Of a stretch of 64,000 nucleotides of DNA, positions 44,081 through 57,085 are shown piece by piece. The stretch spans positions 52,547,136 to 52,611,135 of the forward strand of contig OY720632.1 in NCBI GenBank assembly GCA_963169105.1, in the 5' to 3' direction. Under the pieces are notes generated by a model, which had not been told where the DNA came from, searched no databases, and saw only the letters and a program-made list of their open reading frames with translations. Made by a program: the position numbers and the translations under genes. The stretch comes from Ceriagrion tenellum (taxonomy: Eukaryota; Arthropoda; Insecta; Odonata; Coenagrionidae). Numbering within the stretch: the stretch's first letter is position 1; each line of letters opens with the position of its first letter.

Positions 44081-45590
44081 TTGGCTCGGTATGGAAATGA
44101 AAGAGAGATTAAATAGCGGCTGGCTGGTTGAAGGTAAAAGAGAGGAAAATTGATAAAACCAATATATCTAAAACAAGCTACTTAAAGTAACGTCTAAAAA
44201 AATTATCTTCGGATTTTCTCTTAAAGTAACATGTAAAACCTTTTCCATTAACGTATGAAATAAATTTTTTCAGATGAATTTAATTTATTTTATTTTCTCC
44301 TTACCATATCATCGCCTTGACACGTATTTTTACCTAATCTCGGATGAAGTTCAACTACTTCATACTCTCAATAACCCTTGACCTGTCCTTCTTAAACCTC
44401 GGCCCGTAGAGGACTTTGGCTCAGTTGTGTTTATAGTGAACACCAGGATTGCTAGAAATTACATTAGTAAAAGTAAAAGGAAACTATGAATGATATCATA
44501 TGTCATGCATAGCGTCGCTGATCTAATTGAACATCTCCGCCGTGCCGTTTAAATGTATTTTATTTTCATCTTGAATTTACACTCTTGGTTCGAACGAAAA
44601 GGAAATACAAATCTCGTCATACACAAATTTTGACACAAATTCAGAACAAAACTGACATAATGGATCCAACTGGACGCTGTTCAAAATACTTTTCTTTTTC
44701 AGTCGCGGCGACCAAAGCATAAATTTGGTCGGCGCAAGACGGAGGAGGATGATGTTTTCCCTGTTTTCGTAGAAATATTAATTTTCAAGATCCCATAATA
44801 GAAGCAATGGAGTCCGTGGACAATGGAAATTTGGGATTCTTCCAACAAGAATATTAATGAAAAAATATCCGGTCGGCGACTCTATGCGAAAAATTGGAAA
44901 TTTCTCAAATGCGTGGTTTAACTTGCTACCGCAAGGATGCAAGAAATTAACTTTCATTGATTCAAATTTTATAAGTATTCCTGGTCTTAAAAAAGGAAAA
45001 ATATAATAACGTGTGTGATTCCAAAAATTGGCAAAAACTTTGTGGGGCCCAAGTCAAGTGGTTCTATGAAAATATTTTCTTTTTTTAAATGGTACGACAT
45101 TTATATTTTGTTATTGGGAGAAATATATTGAGCGAGGAATATAACGGCTATTAATATCTTATTTAAAGTAGATGTATAGAATGGTAGTGAAGTGATATAG
45201 TCATAATTTAGTGCTGAAAGTAAAAGATGAAGTTTTCCTTCATGGTTTCTGCCAAAATTTATAGGCAACACCTTAATCACCCAATATGTATCTATAAGAG
45301 TGTGTACGTGATGAAAGATAACTTTCGCCAATGCTCACGCATTATCTACGCCAGCAAGATGAAGAACCCCTCATCGACTCCCACTCCATTTGAACGAAAT
45401 TCCCGGGATTGGAGGTGAACTTCCAAGGTTTTTCCATCGCAAACTTTTTCATTCTATCGAGACAAACCCGACCACCCACCTCTCAACAGATTGATGCATC
45501 GAGATCCTCCCATGGAGCAACGCAATAAGTAAAGCGGATCCGAATACTAGATCCCCCAAGCGGGTGGTCCAATAGCGAACGACCGAGTCA
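44081..45590. other. AT-rich non-coding stretch
   Basis: No supported features. Confidence 0.6.
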
Positions 45591-45920
45591 CCCTCCCATG
45601 GTCCCACCGGGGGGGGGAGGTAATATGGAGGGCAGAAAGAGGGGGGTGACACGAAAGGAGGGGAGCTCAGAGCGTCCTCCAACCCCCACGAAGCCGCCGC
45701 AATATGCAGATGATATTATTGGTCCGGTGACACACGCACTGGAGGGACGGAGCTGGAGGTTGGGGTTGAGGACGGTGAGGCCACTCGGTGAGCAATTACG
45801 GGCAGGAATCAAACTGGATGCGAGCATACGAAAAGGGATGGGGACACGGGCGACGAATGCGTGGAAGGGAGGCAGGAGAAAAGAAGGGAAGAGTATCTGG
45901 TTCATGACATGGGCAATAGA
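45591..45920. other. Purine-rich GC island
   Basis: A short island, G/A-rich on the plus strand, with a run of nine or more G near 45608. Open frames are compositional. Confidence 0.55.
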
Positions 45921-46985
45921 TACGCTTTGTAGCAAATCCCTAGTTTAGATTGGCAAGTAAAAAACAATGTATCTCCTGCTTTATTTTCTTTGCCAAATCG
46001 ACCCCAAGTGCCTAATCAATACAAAAATGATAGAAGACGTTTGTTCCTTTCAATATTAAAAGTCAATTGGTCGAACGTATTAATTTATTTCCTGTCACTT
46101 AGCATATTAAAAAGGATTTAGGGAAATTACTGCAGCTTTCAGTCGTGTCTTTTAATCAACGAGGTTTTTCTACGATATGGTAAACATGGTGTGAGTATGG
46201 ATGGTACAACTATTTTAGTTTTCATTAGTAGACAAAAAAGAGGATTGGTAGAAAAAACACATTCTCGATGTTCTCAGTATCTTTATATAATCCAACAAAA
46301 ACATTCATATGGAGCATCAAAGAAATGTATTGAATCTATACCTATACAACCTAATCTCTGATGTGTCTCTCCTCATTATTCTTGGCAAGCATTTTTCGGA
46401 GGACATCTATCAATTAATGACAGGGATAAGGAATCTATAATCTACGGCTAGTGTCAGTAATCACCTTTTTTATAGGTCTAATTCAGTTTGTGCAATACAC
46501 TGGGAATGTGTGAAAATGAATTTCAAAGATGGCATACGCACGGGCGATTAAAGGCACTTCTTGTCACAAACCTTGGAATCCTTGATTTTTGTATTTCTAT
46601 TGACAGAGTGTTACGATGAAAATTTTGCAATAGAATTTTAACTGTCAATACTTTTCCTTGCTTAAAAATATCGTCAACAATAATGTCATTTTTCATATTG
46701 AGGGCATTGTAGTGATGGATTTATGCGTATTGGGTAGCCTATCTTTTTAATTAAAAAAGTTATTTTCTCACAAATTAAAAGGGAGTATTGCACAAAATCT
46801 AGCAAACAAGGAATAAAATTGCGTGCAAATATTTATGAACAGCAAGTTTGTGTATCCAAATTGAAAAACCTTATCCAAGTACAACCATATCTGTACTTGG
46901 ACATTACGGACATACATTATTAAATATCCCCCATATTTTCTCCAAACAGAGTCCAAGAGAGCAGTTGATTTATAATTACACTCAG
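45921..46985. other. AT-rich non-coding stretch
   Basis: No supported features. Confidence 0.6.
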
Positions 46986-47125
46986 ATCTGATGGTTTAAA
47001 AGGCCACAATGGAAGCTTCTGGATGCAGATTATCGGATACACTGTGGGTCATGATGAGCCGCGTGGCGTTATTTACCAGACCATGATGACATTGATCCAA
47101 ACACGGAGCTCTAGAAAAATAACAG
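46986..47125 (+). CDS. Candidate internal exon, 140 bases (low confidence)
   Basis: It is bounded by an acceptor (TATAATTACACTCAG) and a strong AACAG|GTACGT donor. Only one frame is open across it: 46 codons entering in phase 2 and leaving in phase 1. It reads SDGLKGHNGSFWMQIIGYTV, then GHDEPRGVIYQTMMT and LIQTRSSRKIT. Length, phase behaviour, raised GC against the AT-rich flanks and a balanced residue mix are those of a typical insect internal exon. I do not recognise the protein. A phase-compatible downstream segment starts at 48529. Confidence 0.3.
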
Positions 47126-47127
47126 GT

Positions 47128-48520
47128 ACGTATATAGCTAATTCTTTTAGATATAATTGCTAGCAGAGGATTTCCTGTTGTTTGGCCTTGTTATTGAAAA
47201 CTGATAGTAAATGTAATTAGGTCTTGAAGAATATAAATTCAGGAATTCATTAAACTATGTAGTCTTCTTCTCAAATTCTAAAAATGGAAGTTTGAAAGAG
47301 TTTCAGGCGTTACTTCGAGGAAATGTTCTATATCCATAATGGTATGAAAACAATAAAGCTCCATAGTAATTTCCACTTTCTTTTTTGATGAAAGCCGACC
47401 ATGGTTTCGACACTTATATGATTTTCGAGGGACATGAATTGACATGAAGTCTCAAAAACATGGTCACTTCTCATTAAAAAGAATGAGATAATTACAATCG
47501 AGTTTATTTTTTCTTCGCCGCCATAAATCTAAAAATACATATGTTCACATATTTTTCAACAATCAAACAATACCTCTACTCTATGCAAGTGCGGATTAAG
47601 AAAGAATACTGTGTTAGCATAAACTAGTGATTCCGGTATTTAGATGAGGGGTTGCAGAATTTACCCAATTTGCCAACTAATAACGTAGTTAGTTCTTCTT
47701 AAATTGCAAGATGCCTTGTATTTCTAATAATATTTCCCCCAATGTAAAATGCCTTTTTGCTCTTTTTGGTGCACAGCAACTAAATTAAAATTTTAGCTTA
47801 TAAGTTAATGTGTTTATGCGCCATGTTCATTACGATAAACACCTACTTTTTTAAATGAAAAAAGAGCATGTAAATCCAATCTGACCTCAACACCTCTACA
47901 ATGACTTTCTGAATCTTAATCGCTATTACGATCTAAGGATCTTTATGTATCGTCTCAATGAATACGATCCATGTACTATCCATATTATTCGCTTATCTGA
48001 CCTTGGTCTTTACAATAAATATATTAAAATGGCCAATATTCTTGGTCTCTCATGGACGATTTAATAATTTATAACGATTGACAAGTAAAATGAAAAATGA
48101 CTTAAGATGAGAGATATCAGTTATAATGAGTAAAAGGTTCTTATTCTCAAAAAGTCTTACATGTTCTTTTGAGAGGTAAATTTATTCACCGCGTAGATAC
48201 ACAGATTGATATTACCTTAAACGCAAGGACTATAGACATTTCCATTCTATCAGTCTATAGTAATATGCTCTCTTCATTTATGAATCACGGCTTAGACTAA
48301 ATTCAACCTCAGTGACGGCTCCTTCACAGGTACCACTGTACAAAAGTTAATGTTTACTATCTTTTCAAGGAGGAAAACAATGGTTGGCCCACATGTAGAC
48401 ATTTTGTTAGCCGTATGCTTGTAATATACATAATTTCCTCTGACCCGACATAGTCATATTAAGTTCAAGACTTCGGTGGTAAAAGTTGAGAATCAAAAAC
48501 AAGTCTCTATTTTAGTATTA
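47128..48520. other. AT-rich non-coding stretch, possible intron
   Basis: No supported features of its own. Confidence 0.55.
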
Positions 48521-48528
48521 TAATTCAG

Positions 48529-48806
48529 GGATGTCTCCTCATGTAGCGTGTTCGAGGAATGATCCAATGGGTGCTAAGGAGGTTTTGGCCAAACTTAACG
48601 GGAAGGCCATGAGCGAATGGAGGGAGTTGGCGTCCGTAGCTGTACTGAGGCAAAGTAGAGCCGTGCACTGGGGACAGGAAAAAGCAACTGATGGTAGTGA
48701 GGACGAGGTGTCCGGAGGGACGGATCACATGGAGGATGATGCTGGGAGGGAGTTGGGTGGTGTCGGCAAGAGGCGTATGAGGGGGAGAGGAGGAGTGATG
48801 TCATAA
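48529..48806 (+). CDS. Candidate exon partner of 46986-47125 (very low confidence)
   Basis: After a TAATTCAG acceptor-like site, two bases (GG) complete a codon left by the donor at 47126. The frame then runs 91 codons: SPHVACSRNDPMGAKEVLAK, LNGKAMSEWRELASVAVLRQ, then acidic SEDEVSGGTDHMEDDAG, to a stop at 48804-48806. The last third lies in purine-rich DNA and looks compositional. A weak GAG|GTGTCC donor inside it would give a phase-0 exit that fits the segment at 49921. No family is recognised. Confidence 0.12.
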
Positions 48807-49500
48807 GAGAGAGGGTCACGGATGCGAGGGGTGGGACGCTGACAAGGGATTGGCGGCCGTGAGCTATTCGCGAATGAATTCTAAAGGCGAAGAGATGAGG
48901 AATGAAGGGCATTGAAGGTTGTACCGAAGAATGCTGAAATTATTCTCGGATTCCTCGCAGAGATAAAAGTCTGAGATGGGGGTTGGGGCTTGCGTGAGAT
49001 TGGGTTAGAGGATGGAATGCGGGCGATATAGTTGAGGAGAAGCAGCTAGTGCACCCTCCTCCCCCATGAAACACCCCCGTCTTGGACCAGAGCCTCAACC
49101 TCTTACCTCTCCATCTCGTTCCACCCGCCTCCCTCCCTTCTCAGCTCCCCTGTTTCATCGCTATTCCGATGGCGAGCGATGGCTACCATCAAGCCCCGGC
49201 CGTTATGTCCGATGCCGCTCCCGGTGCTGCTTCTTCGCCGCTGCATTCCGCATGCCTCTCCCAGCTCAACTTCCGTGCCCCCTTCCCCGTCGACAGCCAG
49301 CCCCTCATCCCGAAAGACAGCGGGCCCGCCTTTGCCCATTGACGATCTTGCTGCGCTCCTTCTTTCATGTCCACAGAATGCGGTGCGACATATTGCGAGC
49401 CCGCAGTTTGTCCCCTTGTATTCCTGGGACAAGGCACAGGGAAGAAGAAGCCAAAAGGACGGCAGTGAGGATGATCGCTCTCACGGTTTTACTCGTGTCT
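48807..49500. other. GC island, purine-to-pyrimidine switch
   Basis: Purine-rich on the plus strand to about 48850 and again at 48970-49050, then pyrimidine-rich from 49055 to about 49370, with several CpGs. Three overlapping plus frames are open at once, so none is called. Confidence 0.55.
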
Positions 49501-49920
49501 CCAGCAAGCATGCCAAGCTGCCCTAGGAAATATTATGAATGATTGAAAGAGGCCGCAGAGTCCCAGTCAATATGGCTGAGCGTTTACTAAAATCGTCATT
49601 GTCAGATTGACGTATTGGATGTTACGACATATTGCAATCCAATTTCAAATCTTGGCGCATGAAGCATAAGGATTAAAGATGCGCACTCGATGGATCTATC
49701 GTACTTTGTGGACAGACTCGTCGGTAACGAGAGCGATTGGATTCGTTTTAAACGTTTAACCTTGGGCACGTGAGCATCGCAAGCTCGACTCTTTGTTACT
49801 AAGCACGTACGCCGCCAGTCTGGAAGTCTTTTAGCATGCCAATCACTCGGCTCGGAGGACACTGGGCTAGAATGTCACTTCCGGAACGATAATTGTATAC
49901 CTGTGTGATTCTGTTTTCAG

Positions 49921-49977
49921 CAGCATGCTTTATTCGATGAGAAAGAGAAATGGGATAATTTAAAAGGAAAAACCTGA
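49921..49977 (+). CDS. Candidate short terminal exon (very low confidence)
   Basis: A good acceptor (GTGTGATTCTGTTTTCAG) is followed by 18 codons and TGA: QHALFDEKEKWDNLKGKT. An AATAAA motif about 90 bases beyond the stop (near 50066) could be the polyadenylation signal. It is open in phase 0. It could close a transcript from 46986/48529, but the linking donor is weak. Confidence 0.15.
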   Translation, partial: QHALFDEKEKWDNLKGKT

Positions 49978-49979
49978 CC

Positions 49980-50735
49980 CTAGATTAGAATGATTCAAAG
50001 AAAACAGCGGCCGCAATTTTAGAAGGCATAGCCAGAATTTTCATCTAATTTTTCATGCCACCAAAAAAATAAACCTAGCTCTATAAATACGTTAACGCCG
50101 ATCTAAACCTGGAACAAGTTTATATAAAAATGTAACATAAGATAACACCGTTATTGGTTCCAATGTCGAACGAAAATACCTAAAGTGATCAGGTCTTAAT
50201 TAAAATCGGCGATTGAAGATGCGGGGAATTTCATTTATAATATATTTTCAAGCACGGATCAAGTCATGCATTGATTTCTAATTCAAATATATTCATCGCT
50301 GGTATTATATCTCCATCTGTACTGATCTATCTTAAAACAGGCTTACTGGGTAATTATCATAATGTCTTCAATTATAGTTTCATATGTAACGAGCCGAATA
50401 ACCAGCATCAGCTCACGCCGACTCAGGAAATTAAAATGTAAAACTCACCTGTTTACCATCAACGTTAAAATGTCAGATTGCATTAAAATACTCTTAAAGC
50501 CAAATTAGCTCTGCTTTATATCACGCATACTTTCCAAGAAGTTATATCAAGCTTTTTTATTCAAACAAAATTAGCCAGAAGTGCGCTATATATATTCTTT
50601 ACTTGGTAGATGGCGGTTTTATTTATGCGTTAAGCCTATTTATATTAACCAACTCGTATTTCAGGGCCCCCACACATTTTTTCGTCGGAATTAGAGCGAT
50701 AATTTACTGTTCAGATACGACTCGAATAAAGTGTT
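49980..50735. other. AT-rich non-coding stretch
   Basis: No supported features beyond the AATAAA near 50066. Confidence 0.6.
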
Positions 50736-51490
50736 CACCGGCAGAAGCCCAAGCAGGGAAAAAAAACACACGAGGTTGGAAAGGGAGTGAGGTTCCTCGG
50801 GGGAAGGGGAGACTTCTTGGCGGAGGGAAGAAGGGACGCGACGCGATGGGGGTGGGGGGAAGGAGGATGCGGGGGAGGGCCGGGAGGCGAAGAAAGAGAG
50901 AGGGAGAGTGAGAGGCGAGGAGGAATATGAAAAAGGAGGGGTGGAGAATAAAAACTGGGGGTGGGGTGGGTGGAGAGGGTGGGAAGGGGGAGCTTTGGGG
51001 AACGACTGGCGGAGAAAGGGGGGTGGGAGATGAGGGATGTTCCAGATCTAATTCGTTCTCTCTGTCTCCGAGGCATTCCTTTGGGAACAGTCAGAAGAGA
51101 GAGTCCTCCTCCTCCTCCCCACTCGGCAGACGGATGAAGGAGGGTGGTGGGGGGTGCAAAAGGGGAGGAGAAAAAAGCGGAGGGTGAATGTTTGAGAGGG
51201 GTGGAGTTAGGTTAGGAGGCGGAGTGACTTTGCGGTGGTGTGGGGGACGGGAGTGACGTGCCGTGGGGTGTCTTGCCTCCGCGGGGTGGCGGGAGGGAGC
51301 GACGAATTAAAGCGGAGGAGGGAGAAATGAGAATGGGATGGTGGGTGGGGAGCTGAATATGATTCGGGGGGAGGCGGGGTATTTCCAGTTGAGAGGGGGC
51401 GCGCGAATCGGCAGGTTGTCGGCACGATGGGCAAGGGGTGTGAGACGTGGGCTCAATTATCCGCGCAGCCATCCCTCAGCCCGTCTCACC
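50736..51490. other. Purine-rich GC island
   Basis: G/A-rich on the plus strand through most of its length, with dense G-runs (50940-51000) that could form G-quadruplexes. A short pyrimidine patch lies at 51050-51125. Open frames on both strands are low-complexity. Confidence 0.6.
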
Positions 51491-52540
51491 CTCCTCCGCA
51501 AAGTTCCATTCATCGCGGGCTCATTATTCGGTAGGCGCTATTAATAGAGAGGGTTCCTTCACGAGTCCCTTAAGGATCAAACTGTCATTCGGCCGGAAGA
51601 ATGGCGATTAGTAAGGATGGGACCTCGGTTGTAAGTTGAGTGGAAAGGGTGAGAGTGGTGCGGTGGGAAGTAAAAAAAAGTTTGAAATGGGATAGAGCCG
51701 TGGGATGAAAGGGGAAGGTCATTACCAGTAGATTAGTTTCTACACAAAAGATTAGAACCGCAACCCAGTGGATTGGTTTTAAAAATTCATTCCAACCCTT
51801 TCCTTAATGGATAACAGCGATCTAATATGAGAATAAGATGAAAGAATGCCATTGTAGTGAGCGATAAAAAAGAGAAAAAATCTTCATTCTATTAATGACC
51901 ACTAGCACCACCTATCAAGAACTTCCAATCTGCTTTCACGCCTTAGGACACCGGCAATTCCTCATTAAAAGACAACCCAAAACAGATTCAGCCGTATATC
52001 ATTCTCTATCTAGATGAAGAGCTTATCATACGACGGGGTGTGACTGGAAAGATGGGTTCGTCTACGACCTTCCCACTTCAACAAAACAGGAAATATAATT
52101 GATAACGAGTAATGTATAATGGACTCTGATCAAAAAAATCGATCAAATTTTTATTCGAGTTGAATGATGCAGAATTTCCAAGCATTTAAAGCAAAATAAT
52201 CCTAACGATGAAAGGTAAACAGTGAATTCTTTGAGCAGATAAATAATAGATCAGAGGAGAAAAAGCAAATAAATGCTTCTCCATTAATAAATATTCATTG
52301 GGATAATAAGTGATATAAAAAGTTTTTTTAATTGATTAACATACATGTGCAGAGATTCAATCATGACTGAACAGCTAAAACGGAAAAAAATTCTTAGACC
52401 TTCAATTTGCGTTGCAAAGAAAAAAGACACTTTCGGCAGAGTAAAAAGTGAAAAATAGTATCAAGAGTTTAAAGGCGATTTTAAATTGATGTAACCAGAA
52501 GTTACAAAAAACACGCTTTGTTTTTTGACCGTTTTAGTCT
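51491..52540. other. AT-rich non-coding stretch
   Basis: No supported features. Confidence 0.6.
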
Positions 52541-53480
52541 CCAGACTATGGCGAAAGGGTTGGATAAACTGGAAGAAGTCGATGGAGGAATAGACAAAGA
52601 GGAAGATCAAGGGATAGAGTGAGAGAAAAACGGAGGAAGTGTGAGAGGGAAGGAGGAGATGGACCAGGCAGGAGGTAGGCAGGGAGATGAGGTAACTTAT
52701 TGCGTGGAACGAATGACATAGGTTCGGTCCCACACCCCTTTCGCCATCGTTCCCCGGGGGGCTGACGGCGGCGGTAGGGTGGAAAGGGGACAACCCCCCT
52801 TCCACCACACCCCCAAGAGGGAGAAAAACTCGTCCAAAAAAGAGGCCCGAATAAAAGGAAAGCATTCCCTCTCCCAACTCTCATAATTGCGATCTTCTCC
52901 TCCATTCGAAAAACGCTCCCTTCCCACACTGGACGCTTCTGGATCGTGGCAGAGGGGGAGTGGCAGAAGGGCGTGTTGGGTAGGGTATCGTGGTGGGGGA
53001 GGGAGGAGGAGGCGGAACGATGGCTGGGGGTGGGAGGGGAAGACAAAATACGAGGAATGGGGTGTAGGCGTGGTGGTGGTCCTTTTTAAACGCACCTTTT
53101 ATGACACTCGCACGCTCCTTATTAGCATTATGATTATGGCCGTCGTAACTCACGCAATCAACACTTTCTCGGTGTCGGACTTTATGAGTTTGAGAGAGGG
53201 TGAGCGAAGTAGGGGGGAGAGAATATAAATTGCCGTCTGTTCGGGTTGGCGTTGGGGAAACGCCGGGGAGGTGAGTGAAGCGACAGGGAAATGGGTGGAA
53301 TGAGGAAAGGTAGAGTGAATCTGCGACTGTTTGAAAGCCGAGGTGGGTGGGTGGGCGGAAAGGGGGAGAGAGACAGGAGAGGGTGTGAGTTAACAGATCT
53401 CCGCGGCGACACCCGCAATGGAGATAATGAGCGAATAATTGTAGGATCTCAGTTATGGCGGTGACCAAAGTGGTGGATAG
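52541..53480. other. Purine-rich GC island
   Basis: Purine-rich on the plus strand at 52560-52700, 52960-53070 and 53195-53400, interrupted by pyrimidine-leaning 52730-52940. Open frames up to 195 codons are compositional. An AG|GTGAGT donor match occurs at 53270 inside polypurine sequence and is not informative. Confidence 0.55.
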
Positions 53481-54365
53481 TTTGGCTAAAATTTAAGCAG
53501 GCCGTTGTCGCTGTGTTAAAAAAAAAGCTCCGCGACCGCTCTCGTTGTTGGAAGAGCGGTGCGGCGTGGAAATGGCTATCGACTCCCCGCGTTTTAATAC
53601 GCAATTAAGCGCGAGTATTTCTTTCAATGGTCCCTTCCCACGGAAGAGGCCGTTGAAGAGTGAGGTGCTTAGCGAAATCTGAAATTTAAGACTTGTTGTC
53701 ATGGCTGTGCGTGGATTTATTTAGGCACTCACGGTGGCCGCGAAATGGAACGTTTCCAGTTTCTCTTTGCATTTAGAGTTGGCTGTAATTTACATTTCTG
53801 TCATAATAATTATAAAATACTCTGGCGGTGTTCATATGTAATACATTTGAAAGAGGAGGTGTTTGTAGGCAATAATTGAGCGGTGTTTAGGTGTTAGACA
53901 TGACTAGGTCGATCAGGAATTTTCTCCCATGTTCAACTCAATATAGCTTGCTCCCTACCATTACACTCGGCTTTTTCATCATTTACTGATCGAAGACTGA
54001 GGTTAGCATCAGTGTAATAACATATGCCATTTTTATGACTTAATGGGATTAAATCATAGTTGCGCATCAAATTAGAAGTGCATATAACCTGCTTCATTAA
54101 AGACGTCAAAGAAAATATTTTGGGTAACATAGCACACTACCTTACTTTTCTTTTGAAGCGGGATGAAAAGGGTAAACTATCATAAAATATGTCTTGTCTC
54201 TTGACCACCTGGTTTCTATAAATGCTTGTAGCAATTTAAATTTTATGCAGTATTAATATCTCGAGTACAACTAAAATATGTCCGCAATTTTTCTTTCCCC
54301 GTTTACCATCTACTCGGCATAAATCAATTGACTTATTTTCGGGGAATCTTTCAGAGAAAACCTCT
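53481..54365. other. Mixed then AT-rich non-coding stretch
   Basis: Balanced composition to about 53760, then AT-rich. No supported features. Confidence 0.55.
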
Positions 54366-55035
54366 AATATTGGCAAGAAAACTGGGGTAAATCGCTGGGA
54401 TGCTGGGGAATATGGATGTGCGGGCAAGGTGGGAGGAGATGGGGGATAAAAAACGAGGGGAAAATATCGCAGCATCAGGTTCCGCTAGAGCAGGATGAGA
54501 GTGGAAGAGAGAAAGTAAGAGATGGGGAGCAAATGAGAGTGGAGAGAGAGATAGAGGGAAGAAAACCGAGAGAGGCGGGATTGGAGTAGATAAGAGTGAG
54601 ATGTGCTCCTGTGAATGGGATCCAAGGGAGGAATCGGTACCCGGAGAAGGTGCGTAAACCGGGAGGGGTGTGAAGGAGCGTGCGAAAGAGAGGAATTGGG
54701 AAAGGGGTCGAGGATACGAGATGAAGAGCAACCAGAAGCTCTCTCTTCTTCTCTCCGAGGAAATGAGTTCTATTCGTTTACGTCCAAGGGAGACCAAAGT
54801 ATACAGGGCGGTCGTAGGGTTGAGTTTGGAGGTGAGAGGGACGGGCAGAAGGGATGTTGGCGTCCGCTTCAAGTTGATTACGCCGGAGCAGTCTCCGAAG
54901 AAAGCGGAAGGAATGCGCGAGGTCTGTAGGAATATGGGGGGAAGGAGGGAGGGAAGTGGTGAGGATATGAACGCAGGACGGAGTGAGGGAAGGTGCTGAT
55001 CGGTGATGGATTAGTAGTAGGTTGAAGAAAAAAAA
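54366..55035. other. Purine-rich GC island
   Basis: G/A-rich on the plus strand along its whole length, with no polarity switch. Open frames on both strands (Ser/Pro- or Gly/Arg/Glu-rich) are compositional. Confidence 0.6.
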
Positions 55036-56215
55036 AAACCAGAGGTATCGCATTCGAAAAGAGGAGAGGAAAACTGGTAAAATTCTGTGGGTTCATTTTT
55101 AGTAAAGGAGTAACGAAACTGGAACAACTTTCTCTAGCGTTTCTGAAATCAGAAACATTAGACAGTTAATTGAAAAAAATTCTCCTCATAATTGGATTTG
55201 CCATCAACCACTAGGTTTAAATTTTTCCAGCACTTTCATTATCGTCGAAAAGCACTCCGATTTCAACCTTGAGTTTTACTTTTATGCCTTCCGGTGCTTA
55301 CCCTCTTAAATATATGACTATTAATTATTTGAGAATGCTTTTCTTAATTCATCATGAATCCTGACAAAGAAAAAGGGAGCTCTCTTCATTTCTCGCACTG
55401 TAATTAACAAGATCTCAGATAACGCACACTCGGGTATAAAAAAGGGTGCTTTTCATTAAGATTCCTCCAGATAGTTTTTCATTCCTACTGACGGAATAAG
55501 ACAAAGAGACTAACTCAGATTTCTGGTAGCACCTGGAGAACACTATACATAACAACTATTTAAGAGAGGTGAGACTTCCTGCTTAGAGAAAAACTCAAGA
55601 AGCACGAGATATTACTAGGAGTGCCAAAGACTAACAGGAGTTTTCAGCTTCAATTTTTCCATTGTATTCATAGCAATAAAAACTAATTGCCTTTTTAAGT
55701 ACATTTTGAATGGAAAATGTAAGATTAGGTAAATGCATTTCTTGTAAAGGATCACATAAATTAAGTAATCCCATGCATCCTCTGAAGTAATTCCATGCAA
55801 AATTGTGTGAGGTGGTTTAGTTATGTAAATCGATTTCCAGTTTATTACAAGGAGGAAACTCTAATCAGTGATCAGCATATCATACTCATGTTCGTGGCCA
55901 TCGCGCAGAATGAAAAACAAAGGTCGTAAAAATGGCCTGAAAATCGTTCCCAAATATCTGTACACCCGAGAACCCTGATGTTTCCGACGAAAACAAAGCA
56001 TAAATTACGAAATAATATACTGAAGATAGTCCATGTTTACACTCATAAAAATGACAAAGCAGATTCCTATCTGGTCACTGAACGTGGCACGAAACGTGCA
56101 GACAAAATTGCTCTGGAAAGTGGATATCCCTATATTGATTACGTCAGCTAGGCCAATCTAAAAATTCCGCGGTCTGATCACGTGGTATTCGGAGCAGTCT
56201 TGCCGCAAGACGGCT
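55036..56215. other. AT-rich non-coding stretch
   Basis: No supported features. A TATAAAAAA motif at about 55436 is not accompanied by other core-promoter evidence. Confidence 0.6.
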
Positions 56216-57085
56216 TTTAAACCCGCACCTCCCCCCTCCGACCCCACGGGAAGAAGGACTACTCCTCTGCTTACCCCTCCCCCTTGCACCACCCCCAACC
56301 CTCTCACCCCTCCACGTCAAATCCCTCCCTCCCTGCTCGGCAACCCACCCACAATCCTCGCAGCCTCCGAGGATCGTCCCCGCCCGGTAGCAAAAGGGGA
56401 GAGGATTCGATCCCATCCCAAACCAACCCTCCTTTCTCGCTACCAACCCACCCCCTCGCCTCCTCCAAATCCCCGATCTTCCCATCTCATCCCAACCCTC
56501 CCATCCCCCCTCATCCCTCCCACCTCTGGGCCCATCCCCTTCCGGGCTCCTGGCCCTTCTTCCCTTCCCAGAGGCCCCTCCTTCCGCCTCCCGACCCCAA
56601 CCATATTTCACAGAGAATTATTGCCCTCGATACGACAGGGAAATTGCAAGAATGGGGTAATCTATCTTTGTTGGGAAAAGTAAGGAAGATAAAAGAATTT
56701 GTCTCAGCGCGGGGAGATTTAATGCCCACCAGATCTGCACGAATCGTGGAGATGGTAGAAGTGCGGGGGCGTAAGGAGAAGGGAAGAGCAGCTTGGGGCT
56801 CCGGGATAGAGGATTTGGGGGGGCGCGGGGGAGGAGGAGGGAGGCGGAGGAGGGAAGGATGAGAAAGGTTGGAGAGGGTTAGGGGAAAGGAGAGAAGGAA
56901 AATGGCGGAAACGAGGGGGTTTGGTCCGAAGGTGGAAATGAGAGGGTTTTGAGAGGGGTTGCGGGGACGAGGAGGGAGGCATAAGGAGGAGAAGAGAAGG
57001 AGCATCCCTCCCGGAGTTCGAGATTACTCCGGCAGCCGCTGCCGCCGCCGCCGTGGGGGCCTGAGGGAAGAGGGTGGAAGGAGTT
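56216..57085. other. GC island with a near-symmetric pyrimidine-to-purine switch
   Basis: Pyrimidine-rich on the plus strand at 56220-56600, a balanced ~140-base centre, then purine-rich at 56750-57010, followed by a CpG-rich GCCGCC segment (57035-57055). The 137-192-codon frames on both strands are Pro/Ser- or Gly/Arg-rich and compositional. Confidence 0.6.

Noticed and set aside
50400..50530. CAG|GTGAGT donor on the minus strand (donor near 50448)
   Set aside because: An excellent donor match, but the frame before it is only about 18 codons before a stop and has no supporting acceptor or start context.
55434..55445. TATA-box-like TATAAAAAA
   Set aside because: Isolated TATA-like words are expected in AT-rich DNA. 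No initiator, downstream ORF or CpG island accompanies it.
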